Counted from the first letter of the stretch, positions 1 through 6,120 are shown. The stretch is 11,387 nt of DNA from Hyphomicrobiales bacterium (GCA_027489835.1 JAIXZF010000228.1:1-11387), one strand, 5' to 3'. The notes: generated by a model not told the origin, from the sequence alone. Numbers and translations: made by a program.

Positions 1-534
1 CATGGCGAGGTCGTGAAGGCGCGCGAGGCCGTGATCTGCCTCGGGCCCTGGGCGGACCTCGTCACGCGCCGCCTCGGCTACCGTCTCCCCCTCGCCGTGA
101 AGCGCGGCTACCACATGCATTACCGGCCCGAGGGCAACGCCGTGCTCAACCATCCGACCGTCGATCACGAGCGCGGCTATTTCCTCGCGCCGATGGCAAA
201 GGGCGTGAGGTTGACCACTGGCGCCGAATTTGCCCGCCGCGACGCGCCGAAGACACCTGTGCAGCTCGCGCGCGCCGAGCCCATCGCCCGGACCTTCTTT
301 CCGCTGGGCGAGCGGCTCGATGACGAGCCGTGGATGGGCGCGCGGCCGTGCACGCCCGACATGATGCCGGTGATCGGCCGGGCGCACAGGCACAAGGGCC
401 TGACCTTCGCCTTCGGCCATGCGCATCACGGCCTGACGCTTGGCCCGGTCACGGGCCGCATGGTGGCCGAGATGATCACTGGCGAGCCGGTCTTCGTCGA
501 CCCCGCGCCGTTCAGGCCGGAGCGGTTCGGCTGA
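1..534 (+). CDS. FAD-dependent amine/amino-acid oxidoreductase (DadA/DAO family), 3' part only
   Basis: This is the C-terminal 177 codons of a flavoprotein whose 5' end lies left of the window. The frame is open from base 1, so the GTG at 13 is internal rather than a start. The fragment carries typical DAO-family features. ICLGPWADL is the strand/turn leading back to the flavin. GARPCTPDMMPVIGRA is the conserved arginine-containing segment near the isoalloxazine ring. FAFGHAHHGLTLGPVTGRM is the C-terminal glycine-rich FAD-contacting helix. Family members oxidise D-amino acids, sarcosine, glycine or related amines to imino products and pass electrons to the respiratory chain or to oxygen. DadA-type proteins of about 410 residues are the closest overall match, but the substrate cannot be told from this part. 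The gene ends in TGA and is followed by 156 bp without a gene. Family is confident, substrate is not. Confidence 0.85.
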   Translation, partial: HGEVVKAREAVICLGPWADLVTRRLGYRLPLAVKRGYHMHYRPEGNAVLNHPTVDHERGYFLAPMAKGVRLTTGAEFARRDAPKTPVQLARAEPIARTFFPLGERLDDEPWMGARPCTPDMMPVIGRAHRHKGLTFAFGHAHHGLTLGPVTGRMVAEMITGEPVFVDPAPFRPERFG

Positions 535-545
535 GTTGCCTTCGA

Positions 546-572
546 TTTGCACGTTTGCAAACAGGAACGTGC
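546..572. repeat. Two overlapping inverted repeats downstream of the oxidoreductase
   Basis: TTTGCACGTTTGCAAA (546-561) is a 6-bp-arm palindrome with a 4-base centre. GCACGTT (549-555) also pairs perfectly with AACGTGC (566-572) across 10 bases. The two pairings exclude each other as RNA hairpins. No T-run follows, so a Rho-independent terminator is unlikely. An operator for the following gene is possible, but no regulator family is indicated. Confidence 0.35.
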
Positions 573-650
573 GCGGCATCTCGCGAAGGCGTGATCGAAC
601 CACCGCCCGCTTGCGTTGAATTGCCGCCCGCGTGCCCTACCCTCCCGAAC

Positions 651-671
651 GAAACATCTGTTTCAAGAAAC
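651..671 (+). promoter_or_regulatory. Operator-like alternating GAAAC/GTTTC repeats before the MBL gene
   Basis: GAAACATCTGTTTC (651-664) is a perfect 6+6 inverted repeat around TC. It is followed at once by AAGAAAC, so GTTTC (660-664) and GAAAC (667-671) form a second inverted pair around AA. Three alternately oriented copies of the same pentamer therefore sit 9-40 bases ahead of the Shine-Dalgarno of the next gene. This position suits a repressor site or a 5'-UTR structure. The sequence is AT-richer than its surroundings. Function is inferred from symmetry and position only. Confidence 0.4.
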
Positions 672-690
672 TGACGACCGGAGGAACCCG

Positions 691-1668
691 ATGATCGATC
701 TGTCGCGCCGTGAGGCTTTCATGACTGCTGCCGCTGCCGCCACCGTTGCCGCCACCGGCATCGCGGCGCCTGCTCCGGCTCTCGCCCAGGCTGCAGCGCC
801 CGCCCAGGCTCCCGGCTTCTATCGCTACAAGATCGGCGACATGATCGTCACCGCGATCAATGACGGCTTCGCCCGCCGTCCGCTCGAAGGCTTCATCCGT
901 AATGCAGAGCTCTCCGCCGTGCAGGCCGCGATGTCCGCCGCCTTCCTGCCGACCGACGCGCTGAGCATCAGCTTCACCACGCTTGTCGTCCAGAACGGCG
1001 CGCAACTCACCCTGCTCGACACCGGCAACGGCGATTCCGGCGCTCCCACCTCCGGCGTCTGGATGCGCAACTTCCGCGCCGCCGGCTTCACGCCCGAGCA
1101 GGTCAACCGCGTCGTGTTCAGCCATTTCCATGGCGACCACATCAATGGCCTGCGCCTCAAGGACGGCACGCTGACCTTCCCCAATGCCGAGATCATCGTC
1201 CCGGCTCCGGAATGGGCCTTCTGGATGGACGATGCCCGCATGGGCGCGGCCCCCGAGGCCATGCGCGGCGCCTTCCAGGGCGTGCGGCGCGTCTTCGGCC
1301 CCATCGCGGCCAACGTGAAGCAGATCCAGCCCGGCGCCGAAGTCGCCCCCGGCATCACCTCGGTGGCGGCGCCCGGCCACACGCCGGGTCATTGCGCCTA
1401 CATGATCTCGTCCGGCACGGGCAAGCTGATGTTCATGGCCGACCTGACCAACCACCCGGCGCTGTTCGTGCGCAATCCGGATTGGTCCGCCATCTTCGAC
1501 ATGGATGCCGACGTGGCGCGCGCCACCCGCCGGCGCATGCTCGACATGGCCGCCGCCGAGAAGACGCAGGTGCACTTCTACCATGCGCCCTTCCCCGCCA
1601 CGGGCTTCATCGCCAAGGCCGGCAACGGCTTCGAGCTCGTGCCCGTGCAGTGGACCTCGTCGGTCTGA
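691..1668 (+). CDS. Tat-exported metallo-beta-lactamase-fold hydrolase
   Basis: A 325-residue metallohydrolase, probably periplasmic. The ATG at 691 is preferred over upstream starts because GGAGGA lies at 680-685, five bases ahead, and because it places a twin-arginine signal at the N-terminus: S5-R6-R7, then an Ala-rich hydrophobic stretch ending in APALAQA near residue 32. The complete di-zinc ligand set of the MBL fold is visible: H145-x-H147-x-D149-H150 (SHFHGDH), H230 (APGHTPGH), D251 (FMADLTN) and H298 (FYHAPFP). All metal ligands are intact, so an active hydrolase is expected. The arrangement resembles lactonase-like and general MBL hydrolases rather than class B beta-lactamases, and the substrate is unknown. 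Tat export fits a protein that folds with its metal in the cytoplasm. The gene appears monocistronic, with nadK having its own leader 117 bp downstream. Confidence 0.9.
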   Translation: MIDLSRREAFMTAAAAATVAATGIAAPAPALAQAAAPAQAPGFYRYKIGDMIVTAINDGFARRPLEGFIRNAELSAVQAAMSAAFLPTDALSISFTTLVVQNGAQLTLLDTGNGDSGAPTSGVWMRNFRAAGFTPEQVNRVVFSHFHGDHINGLRLKDGTLTFPNAEIIVPAPEWAFWMDDARMGAAPEAMRGAFQGVRRVFGPIAANVKQIQPGAEVAPGITSVAAPGHTPGHCAYMISSGTGKLMFMADLTNHPALFVRNPDWSAIFDMDADVARATRRRMLDMAAAEKTQVHFYHAPFPATGFIAKAGNGFELVPVQWTSSV

Positions 1669-1687
1669 CGAGAGGGGTGGCGCCCGG

Positions 1688-1717
1688 CTGGACCCGGGTA
1701 CTCCACTTCATGCTATA
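1688..1717 (+). promoter_or_regulatory. Possible promoter of nadK
   Basis: GCTATA (1712-1717, within TGCTATAAGACGCG) is a -10-like box in an otherwise very GC-rich stretch. CTGGAC at 1688-1693 is a weak -35 candidate 18 bases upstream. Transcription would start near 1724, right at the hairpin of the nadK leader. The -10 is a fair match and the -35 is poor. The call rests partly on its position just before a housekeeping gene. Confidence 0.35.
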
Positions 1718-1724
1718 AGACGCG

Positions 1725-1752
1725 CGCCGGGGCCCAAGGGTCCCGGCGTTTT
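1725..1752 (+). terminator. GC-rich hairpin plus TTTT in the nadK leader (terminator or attenuator-like)
   Basis: Bases 1725-1735 and 1738-1748 pair over 11 positions with one G-U pair. The nominal AA loop means the inner pair must open to give a 4-base loop. The stem is followed directly by TTTT (1749-1752). This has the form of a Rho-independent terminator with a short U-run. It lies 57 bp beyond the MBL hydrolase stop and could end that transcript. It also lies just after the suspected nadK promoter, so it could instead be part of the nadK 5' leader. Confidence 0.5.
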
Positions 1753-1765
1753 CGCGAGGCGGACC

Positions 1766-1789
1766 ATGCGCATCAACGCTCCCACATGA
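1766..1789 (+). CDS. 7-codon leader ORF (MRINAPT) overlapping the nadK start
   Basis: The sequence ATG CGC ATC AAC GCT CCC ACA TGA starts 6 bases after GAGG (1756-1759), a reasonable ribosome binding site. Its stop overlaps the nadK start as ATGA (1786-1789). The 15 bases in front of the nadK ATG hold no Shine-Dalgarno. The mini-ORF could therefore load ribosomes for nadK by termination-reinitiation. It is in a different frame from nadK, so it is not an N-terminal extension. No regulatory codon run is seen. Chance occurrence is possible, so confidence is low. Confidence 0.3.
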   Translation: MRINAPT

Positions 1790-2613
1790 CCAGGCTGGCG
1801 CTCGCCACGGCCGGCATGCCGACCCCGCTCCAGCGCGGCGCGATCGAGAAGATCGCCTTCGTGGCCGGCGACACCGAGGACGCGCAGGGGGCTCTGGCGC
1901 GGCTCGCTTCCCTGTATGGCGACGCGCGGCCCGAGGATGCGGACGTCATCGTGGCGCTCGGCGGCGACGGCATGATGCTGCAGACGCTGCACCGCTTCAT
2001 GAACGATGCCGGGGTCTCGAAGCCGATTTACGGCATGCACCGCGGCACGGTCGGGTTCCTGATGAACGAGTTCAGGCTCGAGGGGCTGGTCGAGCGCCTC
2101 CGCGCCGCCGAGATCTCGATCGTCCACCCGCTGCAGATGACCGCGACCGACCGGGCCGGGAAGGTCCACGAGGCGCGGGCGATCAACGAGGTGCACCTGC
2201 TGCGCCGTTCCTATCAGGCGGCCAAGCTCTCGATCTGGGTCGACGGCAAGGAGCGCCTTGCGGAGCTGGTCGCAGATGGCGTGCTGCTGGCGACCCCGGC
2301 GGGCTCCACGGCCTACAATCTCTCGGCCAACGGCCCCATCCTGCCGCTCAACGCGACGCTGATGGCGCTGACGCCCATCTCCGCCTTCCGGCCCCGGCGC
2401 TGGCGCGGGGCGCTCCTGCCGGACCGCGCGCGCGTAACGGTCGAGGTGCTGGAGGCGGACAAGCGGCCGGTCAACGCTGTCGCCGACCACACGCAGGTTG
2501 ACGACGTGGTCCGCGTCGACATCGCCATGGATCACGCCACTGATCTTCTGATGATGCATGACCCGGGCCACAGCCTGGACGAGCGCATCCTGCGCGAACA
2601 GTTTGGTTACTAA
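1786..2613 (+). CDS. nadK: NAD kinase
   Basis: Cytoplasmic ATP-NAD kinase (EC 2.7.1.23), making NADP from NAD. The 275-residue product shows the family hallmarks: G59-G60-D61-G62 (VALGGDGMMLQTLH) for phosphate binding and catalysis, N134-E135 (INEVHLLR), and the conserved TPAGSTAYNLSANGPIL block at 170-186 that binds NAD and keeps the fold. The GGDGxMLQTLH form and the short length (about 255-275 residues, without a long N-terminal domain) are typical of alphaproteobacteria. I kept the ATG at 1786, although the ATG at 1816 (MPTPLQRGAIEKIAF) would match shorter homologues and neither has a good ribosome binding site. Translation may be coupled to the mini-ORF at 1766-1789. The gene follows its own promoter-like box and hairpin and is separated by 73 bp from the receiver gene. 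Confidence 0.96.
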   Translation: MTRLALATAGMPTPLQRGAIEKIAFVAGDTEDAQGALARLASLYGDARPEDADVIVALGGDGMMLQTLHRFMNDAGVSKPIYGMHRGTVGFLMNEFRLEGLVERLRAAEISIVHPLQMTATDRAGKVHEARAINEVHLLRRSYQAAKLSIWVDGKERLAELVADGVLLATPAGSTAYNLSANGPILPLNATLMALTPISAFRPRRWRGALLPDRARVTVEVLEADKRPVNAVADHTQVDDVVRVDIAMDHATDLLMMHDPGHSLDERILREQFGY

Positions 2614-2666
2614 TCAGCCCTATCCTTTGGGCAAGCCCGGCGTGCGTTCCTGATCACAGCACCCAG

Positions 2667-2678
2667 CGCCTGCAGGCG
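2667..2678 (+). promoter_or_regulatory. 12-bp palindrome covering the ribosome binding region of the receiver gene
   Basis: CGCCTGCAGGCG is perfectly self-complementary and contains the only purine-rich Shine-Dalgarno-like segment (CAGGCG) ahead of the receiver start at 2687. As DNA it could bind a dimeric regulator. As RNA the self-pairing leaves no proper loop, so sequestration of the site would need opening of the inner pairs. Short GC palindromes are frequent at this base composition. Confidence 0.25.
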
Positions 2679-2686
2679 AAGTGACA

Positions 2687-3229
2687 ATGCGCGTCGATTT
2701 CACCAAGCTCCGCTTCCTGATCATCGACGACAACACCTACATGCGGAAGGTGCTCAAGGCGTTGCTTCACGGCTTCGGCGCGCGAGAGGTGCTCGAGGCG
2801 GATGACGGTGCGGCGGGGCTCGAGATCTTCATGACCTACTCGCCCGACATCGTCATCGTCGACTGGGAGATGCCCATCCTCGACGGGCTGGAGGTGACCC
2901 GCATGATCCGCCAACCGACCACGAGCGTGAACCCTTTCGCTCCGGTCATCATGATCACCGGCCATTCCGAGAAGCGCCGCGTCGTCATGGCCCGTGAGGC
3001 CGGCGTCACCGAGTTTCTGGTCAAGCCGATCTCGTCGAAGGGCCTCTACGACAGGATTCTCACGGTCGTCGCGTTTCCGCGGCCGTTCATCCGCACCAAG
3101 ACGTTCTTTGGCCCGGACCGCCGGCGCGGCGCGGCCAACAACTACACCGGCCCCGAACGCCGAAAGGGCGAGGATGCCGAAGTCATCAAGCCAAGGGCTC
3201 TGATCGAGAAGGCGAGGCACAGGCAATGA
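2687..3229 (+). CDS. CheY-like response regulator with arginine-rich C-terminal tail
   Basis: A 180-residue single-domain receiver protein, cytoplasmic. All phosphorylation-site residues are present: acidic pair D14-D15 (FLIIDDN), phospho-acceptor D59 (VIVDWEMP), T91 (MITGHSE) and K113 (LVKPIS). The receiver ends near residue 130. A tail of about 50 residues follows that is basic and holds two related motifs, GPDRRRG (142-148) and GPERRKG (155-161). No DNA-binding or enzymatic output domain is present. I chose ATG 2687 over GTG 2681 because homologues, as I recall them, start MxxDxxKLRFLI. The stop overlaps the start of the Hpt gene as ATGA, so the two are translationally coupled and probable phosphorelay partners. 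Basic tails on CheY-like proteins occur in the c-di-GMP-binding Cle regulators of Caulobacter; whether this tail does the same is open. Receiver call is very sure, pathway is not. Confidence 0.93.
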   Translation: MRVDFTKLRFLIIDDNTYMRKVLKALLHGFGAREVLEADDGAAGLEIFMTYSPDIVIVDWEMPILDGLEVTRMIRQPTTSVNPFAPVIMITGHSEKRRVVMAREAGVTEFLVKPISSKGLYDRILTVVAFPRPFIRTKTFFGPDRRRGAANNYTGPERRKGEDAEVIKPRALIEKARHRQ

Positions 3230-3759
3230 CGAACCGGACTGAATGGGGCGACACGCCCAAATCGGTCACGCATTCGGACCACTCCGTCATCGAACCCGTG
3301 CGCGAGCTGACCGAGCGCGCCTACACCAGCGGCTCGGCCAAGGATGTGGACCGCCAGATCCAGGAGGCGGAGCGCAACCTCGCCACGCTGAAGCAGGAGT
3401 TTCCTGCCTGGATGGCCAGCGAGTTCGCCGACATGGAGGCGGCGTGGCTCGCCTATCAGCAGGGCCAACCCCATGCCAAGACGCAGCTTTTCCGCAAGGC
3501 GCACGACATGCGCGGGCAGGCCGCGACCTTCGGATTCCCTCTGGCGGGCCGCGCGGCGGACGAGCTCTGCAAGCTGATGGACGCGATCGAAAGCGTGCCG
3601 CTGCACGTCATCGAGGCGCATGTGCAGGCCATCAAGGTCATCATCCGGGACAACGTCAACATCGACGACCATCCCCTCGGCGTGCAGATGATCAAGGAGC
3701 TGGAGAAGCTCGGCGACGGGCTGATCCGTCAGGCCCTGCGCGGCCAGAACAACCGCTGA
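3226..3759 (+). CDS. Hpt (histidine phosphotransfer) domain protein
   Basis: A 177-residue, mostly helical cytoplasmic protein. The segment LFRKAHDMRGQAATFG around residues 89-103 matches the Hpt signature HxLKGxxxxxG, so H93 is the likely phosphorylated histidine. Residues 36-80 look like an amphipathic or coiled helix, and the remainder completes the four-helix bundle. No kinase or receiver domain is present. Its gene overlaps the receiver gene by 4 bp (ATGA) and has GAGG at 3214-3217, eight bases ahead of the ATG. The natural reading is that this protein passes phosphate to or from D59 of its neighbour. The sensor kinase is not in the window. It ends 6 bp from the stop of the converging DUF2336 gene. 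Confidence 0.85.
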   Translation: MTNRTEWGDTPKSVTHSDHSVIEPVRELTERAYTSGSAKDVDRQIQEAERNLATLKQEFPAWMASEFADMEAAWLAYQQGQPHAKTQLFRKAHDMRGQAATFGFPLAGRAADELCKLMDAIESVPLHVIEAHVQAIKVIIRDNVNIDDHPLGVQMIKELEKLGDGLIRQALRGQNNR

Positions 3760-3765
3760 GCGGGT

Positions 3766-4986
3766 TCACGCCGCGAGGCGCGCGCCCGGCTCGTGCTCAA
3801 GCAGCGTGAGGTCGGGATCGATCTGGCGCAAGGCCTGGAGCGCGGCGTCGTCGGCCAGGCGCTGGGCGATTTCCTGGGCCTCCTCGCGCGCCGCCTCCGC
3901 CTCGAAGCGGCGCAGCAGCGCCATCAGCGCGGCATTGTCGCCCGCAACCGAGGCATCGCAGGCGATCAGCACGCGCTCGATGATCCGCCGCGCGGTGCGC
4001 GCCCTGAGCCCGGCATGAAGCGGCGCGCCGACCTCGCGGACGGCTTCGGCGGCGGCCACGATGGCCGGCACGATGGCCTCGGGGATGCGCGCTTTCCGGC
4101 ACAGCGCCGCGACGCCCGCCCCGCGGCGGTCATGGAGGATGTTGGCGGCGCGCGCCGTGGGCATGCCGGCGAGCTGGGCCAGCGCGGTCTCGGCCAAGGC
4201 CGTCTCGCCGCTCAGCAGCGAACGCAGGATCAGCCCCGGCGTCAGCCGGTCGGTGCTCCTCAGCTGCGCGACGAGCGCCTCGAGGTCGTGCTCTTCGCCC
4301 TGGGCTTCATGGGCGAGCTGCACCGCGACCTTCTCGGTCGAATCGCGCATGGCGCGTTCGGCCCGCTCCTGGCTCATGAGCCCGCACTGCCCGGCCCAGG
4401 CCGAGAGCTGCGCCGCAAGATGCACGGCCAGCTGATGGCGGATCGCCGCCGGCAAGTCCTCGCGGCCGATCAGCGCCTCGCGCACCAGACCTTCCGAGCC
4501 GAACCGTTCGGCGGCCCTCGCAAACGTGCCTTCCGCGATCTCGGCGTCGATGTTGTCGAGCAGCGCCCGGACGGCCTCCTTGCAGCCCACCTCGACGATC
4601 GCGGCGGCCAGCGCGGGCGAGATGCCGTTCCGGCGCGCAACCGCGCTCTGGCACAGCTCGTTTCCGATGGCCACGGCGTCGACCAGATCCGGCTCGCGCA
4701 GCATGGGCGAGGCCGCGAGCACGAGGGCGGCGATGTCCGGCTGGTCCTGCGCCAGCCCGAGGATGACCGCGCGGGGCGCCTGCTCGGCCGCGATCGTCTC
4801 GGCGAGCGTCCGTCGCACCAGGGCCGACGGATCGTCCAGCAGGGACAGCATGGCGGTTTCGGCGTCGGCGCGATCCTCGGCCGACATCAGCCCGCGCACA
4901 TAGGCTTCGGCCAGCACGCGCACGGCCGCGGCGCGTTCGGTGGCGCCGGCGGTGCGGGCCCAGAGGAGGAAGCGGCGGACGATCAT
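3766..4986 (-). CDS. DUF2336 family helical-repeat protein
   Basis: A 406-residue, Ala/Leu/Glu-rich cytoplasmic protein with no signal or membrane segment. It is built of successive short helices that resemble HEAT-like repeats, for example SALVRRTLAETIAAEQAPRA near residues 53-72. Overall composition and the start MIVRRFLLWARTAGATERA match the DUF2336 family, which is largely restricted to alphaproteobacteria and has no settled function. The ATG (4986-4984) overlaps the TGA of the upstream lytic transglycosylase gene as ATGA, so translation is coupled. Longer in-frame starts would run into that gene and are rejected. It converges tail-to-tail with the Hpt gene. The open helical-repeat form suggests a protein-protein scaffold, which is an inference. 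Family assignment is from memory of the sequence pattern. Confidence 0.8.
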   Translation of the reverse strand: MIVRRFLLWARTAGATERAAAVRVLAEAYVRGLMSAEDRADAETAMLSLLDDPSALVRRTLAETIAAEQAPRAVILGLAQDQPDIAALVLAASPMLREPDLVDAVAIGNELCQSAVARRNGISPALAAAIVEVGCKEAVRALLDNIDAEIAEGTFARAAERFGSEGLVREALIGREDLPAAIRHQLAVHLAAQLSAWAGQCGLMSQERAERAMRDSTEKVAVQLAHEAQGEEHDLEALVAQLRSTDRLTPGLILRSLLSGETALAETALAQLAGMPTARAANILHDRRGAGVAALCRKARIPEAIVPAIVAAAEAVREVGAPLHAGLRARTARRIIERVLIACDASVAGDNAALMALLRRFEAEAAREEAQEIAQRLADDAALQALRQIDPDLTLLEHEPGARLAA

Positions 4987-5981
4987 CGCGCGACGTCCGC
5001 CCTGAGGAAGGCGTTGAGGTCGAGCGGCTTGTGGCTGCGCCGCGTCCGGGAACGGCCGGCATCGGGCGCAGCGAGGTCGAGCGGCCGCTCGGGCGGGGTC
5101 GGGGCGCTGACCTGGCGGAGAGCGGGCTTGTCGGCTTCGGCCGGCGCCGCCGCATCCATCGCGGCCTGCCCGTCGCCGCTGGGGAAGAAGCGCTGCTGCG
5201 GCTCCAGCGAGGCAAGCTGGATGCGGGCGCGCCCCGTCCACAGCCTGGCGACGGCCTCCGACACCGGGCTCGAGCCCGTGCGCGTGGCGAACAGCCCACG
5301 CGGCTGGCCTGAAGGCTCGCCTGCTGCCGGAGCGCTGCCCACGGCGCGGGCGATGTCGGCATGGGCGGCGGACAGGCTCGCATAGACCTCGGCCATGCTG
5401 CGCGCCCGGCCGGACTTGTCGAAGAAGATCGGGCGGTTCGCGGCCGCGGCCTCCGGAAAGTCCTTGGCCGCGCTGCGCTGCGGGGCGGACTGCGCCGCGC
5501 CGATCAGCTCTGTCGCGCCGCGCGCGCCCAGCACATGGGCGATGTAGAGCTCGCCTCCCGTGGGCTCGCGCCCGAGCGCGCCCATCAGCTGCTCGCGGTT
5601 GCGCTGGGTGAAGGCGCCCGCCATCGTCGCGGCCACTTCAGGGTCGTGCCTGAGCGCCATGATCTGTTCGCGCGCCTTCGGATCGGGCACGACGAGCCGG
5701 CCATCCGCGCCCTGCTGGATGGACTTGGCCTGATCGTCGAGGCCATGGCGCGCGCCCTCGCTGCGCACCATGGAGAGCCAGGTCTGCTCGATGAACTGGA
5801 ACAGGCCGCTGGCGCTGGAGGTGCGCGCCTTGGCCTGGGGGTCGAGCGAAGATTCGCGCTGCGCCGTCCTGACGAGGTAATCGAAATCGGTGCCCGTGCG
5901 GTCCGCGCCCTGCCGGATCGCCTGCATCACCGGTGTGGCCGGCGTGGCTTCGCTCGGGGCGCTGGTGCGGAACAGGAACAT
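4983..5981 (-). CDS. SLT-domain lytic transglycosylase-like protein
   Basis: A 332-residue protein that would cleave the MurNAc-GlcNAc bond of peptidoglycan non-hydrolytically. Residues 15-75 carry the SLT core: VMQAIRQGADRTGTDFDYL, catalytic E43 in AQRESSLDP, then SSASGLFQFIEQTWL with the typical SGLFQF substrate-binding strand. The rest is Ala/Pro/Arg-rich and probably disordered, with two PLDL motifs (RPLDLAA at 299-305, KPLDLNA at 318-324). I prefer ATG 5981 (MFLFRTSAPSE). A GTG at 6047 would add 22 residues. Neither start has a Shine-Dalgarno, and neither N-terminus shows a signal peptide or membrane anchor, which is odd for a wall enzyme. It may use another route, such as flagellar export, or act on something else. 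It is the first gene of a two-gene operon with DUF2336 and has a CtrA-like box upstream. Confidence 0.82.
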   Translation of the reverse strand: MFLFRTSAPSEATPATPVMQAIRQGADRTGTDFDYLVRTAQRESSLDPQAKARTSSASGLFQFIEQTWLSMVRSEGARHGLDDQAKSIQQGADGRLVVPDPKAREQIMALRHDPEVAATMAGAFTQRNREQLMGALGREPTGGELYIAHVLGARGATELIGAAQSAPQRSAAKDFPEAAAANRPIFFDKSGRARSMAEVYASLSAAHADIARAVGSAPAAGEPSGQPRGLFATRTGSSPVSEAVARLWTGRARIQLASLEPQQRFFPSGDGQAAMDAAAPAEADKPALRQVSAPTPPERPLDLAAPDAGRSRTRRSHKPLDLNAFLRADVAR

Positions 5982-6057
5982 GCGTGCGGGCGCTCGGGGA
6001 TAAGTGGCTGCTGGACGGGACTTTCCCGCCTTCGCCGCCTGTCTCACGATGCGCCGA

Positions 6058-6078
6058 TTATGGTAAGCGAAGCGTTAA
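6058..6078 (-). promoter_or_regulatory. Degenerate CtrA-type box upstream of the transglycosylase gene
   Basis: Read on the minus strand, this 21-base segment begins TTAACGCTTCG and continues CTTACCATAA. The CtrA consensus is TTAA-N7-TTAA. Here the first half is perfect and at the N7 spacing the second half reads CTTA instead of TTAA, followed by CCATAA as in the common TTAACCAT half-site. It lies 77-97 bp before the preferred transglycosylase start at 5981 and 43-63 bp before the MaoC start on the other strand. CtrA controls motility and cell-cycle genes in alphaproteobacteria. With two mismatches, this is a candidate site only. Confidence 0.4.
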
Positions 6079-6120
6079 TCCGCGCGAGGCCGCCCTCGTG
6101 CCGAAACGGGACCGTGCGAC

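Noticed and set aside
611..641. Promoter before the MBL gene (TTGCGT/TTGAAT with CCTACC)
   Set aside because: The spacing is 19 or 14 bases and the -10 is weak; not enough to call.
616..690. Longer N-terminus for the MBL hydrolase starting at 616
   Set aside because: It would bury the twin-arginine signal 25 residues inside and ignore the GGAGGA site placed correctly for ATG 691.
637..1584. Minus-strand frame of 315 codons opposite the MBL hydrolase gene
   Set aside because: No recognisable domain, skewed Gly/His/Asp composition, and the opposing gene has a complete zinc-ligand set and a good ribosome binding site.
3793..5385. Long plus-strand open frame of 530 codons antisense to DUF2336 and the transglycosylase gene
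   Set aside because: Its product is Gly/Arg/His/Gln-rich with no domain pattern, and it mirrors two well-supported minus-strand genes. Long shadow frames are expected at this GC content.
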